A stretch of DNA of 64,000 bases from positions 1,011,501-1,075,500 of the forward strand of contig NC_014623.1 of assembly GCF_000165485.1 (NCBI RefSeq), in the 5' to 3' direction. The position numbers and the translations under genes were made by a program. The stretch is from Stigmatella aurantiaca DW4/3-1. Its GTDB lineage: Bacteria; Myxococcota; Myxococcia; Myxococcales; Myxococcaceae. The notes beneath the pieces are model-generated. The model had not been told where the DNA came from, made no database searches, and saw only the letters and a program-made list of their open reading frames with translations. Shown here one piece after another: positions 60,546 through 64,000 of this stretch; position 1 is the stretch's first letter, and each line of letters begins with the position of its first letter.

Positions 60546-62188
60546 CAGCGTCCGAACTCGCTCAGAAGCCCCTTGAGCTTGAGCCCCATGGTGTTGAGAT
60601 CCTGCACCGCGCGCTCCGTCTGCCGGGTGGAGGCCAGCGCCTGCTGCGCCGACTGGTTCACGTCCCGCATCGCCTGACGGATCTGCCCGATGCCCGTGGC
60701 CTGCTGGTTGGCCGACGCGGCGATCTGCGCCGCCGTGAGCGAGGCCTGCGCCAGGATTTCCCCCAGCGTCTGGATGGAGGCGCCCGCCTGCCCCACCACC
60801 CGCGTCGCCGCCGCCACGCTCTTGGTCCCCTCCTCCGTCGTCATCACCGCCGAGTGCGTCGCCTTCTGGATGTGGCCCAGAATCTGCCGCACCTGGGCGG
60901 TGGCCTTCTTGGACTGGTCCGCCAGCGCCTTCACCTCGGTCGCCACCACCGCGAAGCCCCGTCCGTGCTCCCCGGCACGGCTGGCCTCGATGGAGGCGTT
61001 GAGCGCCAGCATGTGCGTCTGCTCGGAGATGTCATTCACCGTGTTGATGATGTCCCCGATGGCCTGCGCCTGCTCGGCCAGCGCCAGGATGCGCGTGGCG
61101 ATGGACTCCACCTGCTCCCTCACGGCCGCCATCGCGCTCACCGCCTCGTCCACCGCCCGGCGCCCGCCCTTGCCCAGCTCCTCCGACTGGCGCGCGGACT
61201 CGCTCACCGCACGGGCTCGCCCGGCGGCCTCGTCGGAGGTCTGGGCGATCTCCTCCACCGTGCTCACCGTCTCGGCCACCGCGCTGCCTTGCTCCTGGGC
61301 GCTGGCCACCTGCTCGCTGGTGCTGGAGAGGATCTCCGTGCTGGCGCCGGCCAACTGGTTGACGAATTCGGCCACCGTGCGCAGCGTCTGCTCGCGCTGC
61401 TCGGACTGGCGCCCCAGTTGGGCCTCGGACTCCTGGCGCCGCTCGGCCATGGCGTTGAAGGCGCGCGCCAGCTTCCCCGTTTCGTCCTCGTTGTGCACCT
61501 CGATGCGGTGGGCGAGGTGGCCCCGGGTGAAGCTCTCCACCCCGGACATCAACCGATCCAGGGGGCCGGTGATGCCCCGGGTGAGCGCCACGCTGACGCC
61601 GAGCACCAGGAGCACGCCCACCACCGTGCCGAGGGAGACCACCAGCAGAATGAGCCGGGAGGTGGTGGAGGCATCCTCGTGGCTGCGGCTCCACAGCTCG
61701 CGCTCCTGCTCGAGCATCTCGCTGGTGATGCGGCGGATTTGCGCCATCTGGGTGTTGCCCGTCCCCTTCTCCACGTTCGCGATGGCCACGTCCCGGTCCT
61801 TCGTCCGGCGCAGCTCGGCGGTCTCCTCGAGGAAGGCGAGCCGGGCCTCGATCAGCGCGGGCAGGTTGGCGGCCTGGCGCGTGCGGAGCTCCGAGGAGGA
61901 GGCGGCCTTCGTCAGGCGCTGCAAGGTCTCCCGGGACTCCGTGGCGGCGGCCCGGTAGCGGTTCAGGAACTCCTCATTGCCGGTGATGATGTAGTTGCGC
62001 TGGAAGGCCTCGGCATCCACGAGGTGGGCGGTGAGCTGGCGCAGCTCCTCGATGGTGAGCTCGCTGCGGACCAGCTCCTCGGTCGTGTCCGTCAAGACAT
62101 CGGTTCCGTACAGGGACATGCCCGAGATGATGAGCAAGACCAGCAAGGCCAGCCCGAAGCCGGTTCCAATCTTCCTTCCGATGCTCAT
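60545..62188 (-). CDS. Membrane chemoreceptor with CHASE3-like sensor domain
   Basis: The 547-residue protein has a first membrane helix at about 7-27 ([20 protein letters not shown]). The periplasmic part (about 30-178) contains CHASE3-like [21 protein letters not shown] second helix lies at about 179-202 ([20 protein letters not shown]), then a HAMP domain ([20 protein letters not shown]) and a signalling domain with the tip [20 protein letters not shown] and [20 protein letters not shown]. It is the equivalent of WspA in a Wsp-type operon, a receptor thought to respond to surface contact or envelope stress. It overlaps cheA and cheW at its two ends. Confidence 0.92.
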   Translation of the reverse strand: MSIGRKIGTGFGLALLVLLIISGMSLYGTDVLTDTTEELVRSELTIEELRQLTAHLVDAEAFQRNYIITGNEEFLNRYRAAATESRETLQRLTKAASSSELRTRQAANLPALIEARLAFLEETAELRRTKDRDVAIANVEKGTGNTQMAQIRRITSEMLEQERELWSRSHEDASTTSRLILLVVSLGTVVGVLLVLGVSVALTRGITGPLDRLMSGVESFTRGHLAHRIEVHNEDETGKLARAFNAMAERRQESEAQLGRQSEQREQTLRTVAEFVNQLAGASTEILSSTSEQVASAQEQGSAVAETVSTVEEIAQTSDEAAGRARAVSESARQSEELGKGGRRAVDEAVSAMAAVREQVESIATRILALAEQAQAIGDIINTVNDISEQTHMLALNASIEASRAGEHGRGFAVVATEVKALADQSKKATAQVRQILGHIQKATHSAVMTTEEGTKSVAAATRVVGQAGASIQTLGEILAQASLTAAQIAASANQQATGIGQIRQAMRDVNQSAQQALASTRQTERAVQDLNTMGLKLKGLLSEFGR

Positions 62189-62799
62189 GCATTCCCTTCA
62201 TCAGAGATGTCGAAGATGAGCCGACTGTCTCCCAGGAGTTCCTCGCCCTCCAGGAAGATGGTGCCGTCCCGATGGATGCTGGACACCCAGCCGCCCACTT
62301 CGGCGAGTGCGGTGGGGACTGGCAGCAGGTCGTCCCGGGGAACCTGGGTGACTTCCTCCACCGCCTCCGCGCACAGGCCCAACTCCGCCCGCCCCAGCCC
62401 CACGACGAGCACCGCCGCACCGAGCCCCGAGGCGGGACGGCCAAACAGCGGCGTCAGCTCCACGACGGGCAGCACCTCGCCGCGCAGCAGGGTGAGGCCC
62501 CGCAGAAGGGGAGGCGCCCCGGGCAGCGGGGTGAGCTCCGGGGCCCGCAGCACCTCGTGCAGGAAGCGCGTGGCCAGCGCGTACATCTGTCCGCCCAGGC
62601 GGAAGCGGGCCACTTCCAGCAGGTCGCTCGCGGCCCGCTCCGACAGCGGGGGGCGCGCCAGCTCCTGGGCGCGGGCATCGAGCACCTCCCGGGCCTTCTG
62701 CGGCGAGAGGGTGTCGGCTTGGGCCGCGTTCTCCATCATCCGCTCCAGCCTCGCGCGGGCCTCGGCCCAGTCCAGGCCGCCCGTCTTGCGTTCCGGCAT
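62185..62799 (-). CDS. cheW: CheW-type adaptor with N-terminal extension
   Basis: The 204-residue protein is longer than a standard CheW of about 150. The first 60 residues are a helical, charged extension ([40 protein letters not shown]). The CheW domain follows ([38 protein letters not shown]). An extended CheW of this form resembles WspD. It is coupled to cheR upstream (TGATG) and to the receptor gene downstream (ATGA). Confidence 0.88.
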   Translation of the reverse strand: MPERKTGGLDWAEARARLERMMENAAQADTLSPQKAREVLDARAQELARPPLSERAASDLLEVARFRLGGQMYALATRFLHEVLRAPELTPLPGAPPLLRGLTLLRGEVLPVVELTPLFGRPASGLGAAVLVVGLGRAELGLCAEAVEEVTQVPRDDLLPVPTALAEVGGWVSSIHRDGTIFLEGEELLGDSRLIFDISDEGNA

Positions 62800-64000
62800 C
62801 AGCGCTCCTCCCGCGTCATCATCGTCTCCAACCGGACGCGCTCGTTATGGGCCACCCGGGCGAGGCTTCCGGCGCGTTCACCCTCGGACAGGGGGACGGC
62901 CGTGTCCGGCGGCAGGGCGGCGCACAGCTCCTCGGCGGCGCGGAAGGCGCGAAGGGCCCCCGCGAGGTCGTCCCGGCGCCGCAGCACGTGGCCCAGGGCC
63001 AGGTGGGCCACGGCCAGGGCGGGCTCCAGGTACACCACCTGGCGCGCGGCGCGCTCGGCCTCCGCGAGCCGTCCCAGCCCCAGCAGCACCATGGCCTCCA
63101 GGTAGCGCAGCTCGGCGGCCAGGGGGAAGCGGGCCGTGGCCTCGGCGCAAGCAGCCGCGGCGGCCTCGGGGTTCACGTTGGCCAGGGCCCGGATGGCCAT
63201 GGCCGCCGTCTCGGGCCCCTCCTGCTGGGCGCGGGCGAGCTGGGCCGCATGGCTCCAGTCTCCCCGCTCCATGGCCTGCCGGGCCGGCTCCAGCCGCTCG
63301 GTGACGCTGGGCGGCGCTGGACGGGGGGGCCGGGGCGGCGGGGTGGGAGGACGCGGCGGCGCCACGGGCAGGGGCGGCAGAGGGGGCAGGGGCGGCGGGG
63401 TGAAGGGGGTGGCCGGGGCCGGGGCGCGGATGGGAAAGGACGGGGGCGCGGAAGCGGCGGAGCGGGGGGCGCCCGGGGGGAGCCGCTGCCAGGCGACGCC
63501 CCAGCCGGTCAGCAGAGGCTCCAGGGGGGCCAGGCCGGCCAGGGTGGGATCCGAGGGACCGGTGATGAGAAACCCGCCATCGGCCAGGCTCTCGTAGAGC
63601 CTGCGGGCCACGGCGGCGATGGTGGGGCGGGTGAAGTAGATGAGGACGTTGCGGCAGAAGATGATGTCCATGCCGGAGATGCCACTCTCGGGCGAGGGCC
63701 AGGTGTCCAGGGCGAGGTTGAGGTAATGGAAGCGCACCCGGTGGCGCACCTCGGAGGCGAGCACGTAGCGCTTGTCCTCCATGCGCAGAAAGGGCCGCAT
63801 CCGCTCGGCGCCGGTGCTGCGCAGGGACCAGGCGCTGTAGCTGGCCTGCTGCGCGTGCGCGAGCGCGGCGCGGGAGATGTCCGTGGCGTGCACCTCCATG
63901 CGGTGCCCATAGCCCTCCTCCATGAGGAGCACCGCCAGCGAGTAGGGCTCCTCGCCCGAGGCACAGCCCGCGCTCCACACGCGCACGGTGTGCTCGGGGC
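62799..64000 (-). CDS. cheR: CheR methyltransferase with C-terminal TPR region (5' end outside window)
   Basis: The open frame runs in from beyond base 64000, and about 400 residues are visible. The SAM-binding domain of CheR is present (VRVWSAGCASGEEPYSLAVL, ATDISRAALAHAQQASYSAW, DIIFCRNVLIYF), while the N-terminal helical domain lies off the window. After a Pro-rich linker of about 60 residues come tetratricopeptide-like helices (EAAAAACAEATARFPLAAEL, VYLEPALAVAHLALGHVLRR, DLAGALRAFRAAEELCAALP). CheR with C-terminal TPRs is the WspC arrangement. It methylates the receptor of this operon, and its stop overlaps the cheW start. Confidence 0.92.
   Translation of the reverse strand, partial: PEHTVRVWSAGCASGEEPYSLAVLLMEEGYGHRMEVHATDISRAALAHAQQASYSAWSLRSTGAERMRPFLRMEDKRYVLASEVRHRVRFHYLNLALDTWPSPESGISGMDIIFCRNVLIYFTRPTIAAVARRLYESLADGGFLITGPSDPTLAGLAPLEPLLTGWGVAWQRLPPGAPRSAASAPPSFPIRAPAPATPFTPPPLPPLPPLPVAPPRPPTPPPRPPRPAPPSVTERLEPARQAMERGDWSHAAQLARAQQEGPETAAMAIRALANVNPEAAAAACAEATARFPLAAELRYLEAMVLLGLGRLAEAERAARQVVYLEPALAVAHLALGHVLRRRDDLAGALRAFRAAEELCAALPPDTAVPLSEGERAGSLARVAHNERVRLETMMTREER

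Noticed and set aside
58443-60677. Plus-strand frame of 744 codons opposite the hybrid CheA
   Set aside because: Antisense to a complete CheA with all catalytic motifs; the translation is low-complexity Gly/His/Arg.

Overview
The window is GC-rich, densely packed DNA from a predatory delta-proteobacterium, most likely a myxobacterium of the Cystobacterineae (Stigmatella, Archangium, Cystobacter or Myxococcus type). The case rests on gene content: a SitA6/SitI6-type toxin and double-CXXCG immunity pair known from myxobacteria, a Cys-rich DUF4215-repeat lipoprotein, Ser/Thr kinases of myxobacterial style, many Pro-rich lipoproteins, an unusual number of histidine kinases, and two complete chemosensory operons. 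No rRNA, tRNA, CRISPR array, transposase or phage gene was seen.

Layout. 1-10.9 kb: truncated M3 peptidase lipoprotein, YebC-family protein, prolyl oligopeptidase, YD-repeat lipoprotein, a broken Ig/Kelch lipoprotein gene, an SDR epimerase, a methyltransferase lipoprotein, a DUF3616 protein and an L,D-transpeptidase. 11.0-17.1 kb: a small membrane protein, then a Ser/Thr kinase-STAND ATPase fused to a membrane anchor and coiled coil, overlapping a TPR-like protein gene and followed by the DUF4215 lipoprotein. 17.1-27.5 kb: two-component genes (a RelE/ParE-like small protein overlapping a sensor kinase, flanked by two response regulators), a second Ser/Thr kinase with an EFG motif, an XRE regulator behind a tandem-repeat promoter, a TonB-dependent receptor carrying its own TonB-like domain, and another kinase. 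27.5-42 kb: a secreted protein, the SitA6/SitI6 pair, TetR regulator, metallophosphoesterase, propeller lipoprotein, TonB-like protein, a probable zinc regulon (Fur/Zur-family repressor, operator-promoter, zinc-free L33, DUF1826), a hybrid kinase, and an iron-linked di-haem/RCC1 operon with a Fur-box-like site.

42.3-52 kb holds a seven-gene plus-strand chemosensory operon in which every gene overlaps the next: CheY-CheA-CheW-giant soluble MCP-HEAT protein-CheR-CheB. 52-57.2 kb holds two more kinases and a GH1 lipoprotein coupled to an outer-membrane-like protein. 57.3-64 kb holds a second, minus-strand chemosensory operon with Wsp-like architecture: CheR-TPR, CheW, membrane MCP, CheA-REC, CheB; its first gene runs off the window.

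The region is therefore largely signal transduction and cell-surface biology. The least familiar elements are the HEAT-repeat chemosensory operon, the RelE/ParE-like protein coupled to a kinase, the operator array in front of the XRE regulator, and the short coupled ORF inside the putative zinc operon.
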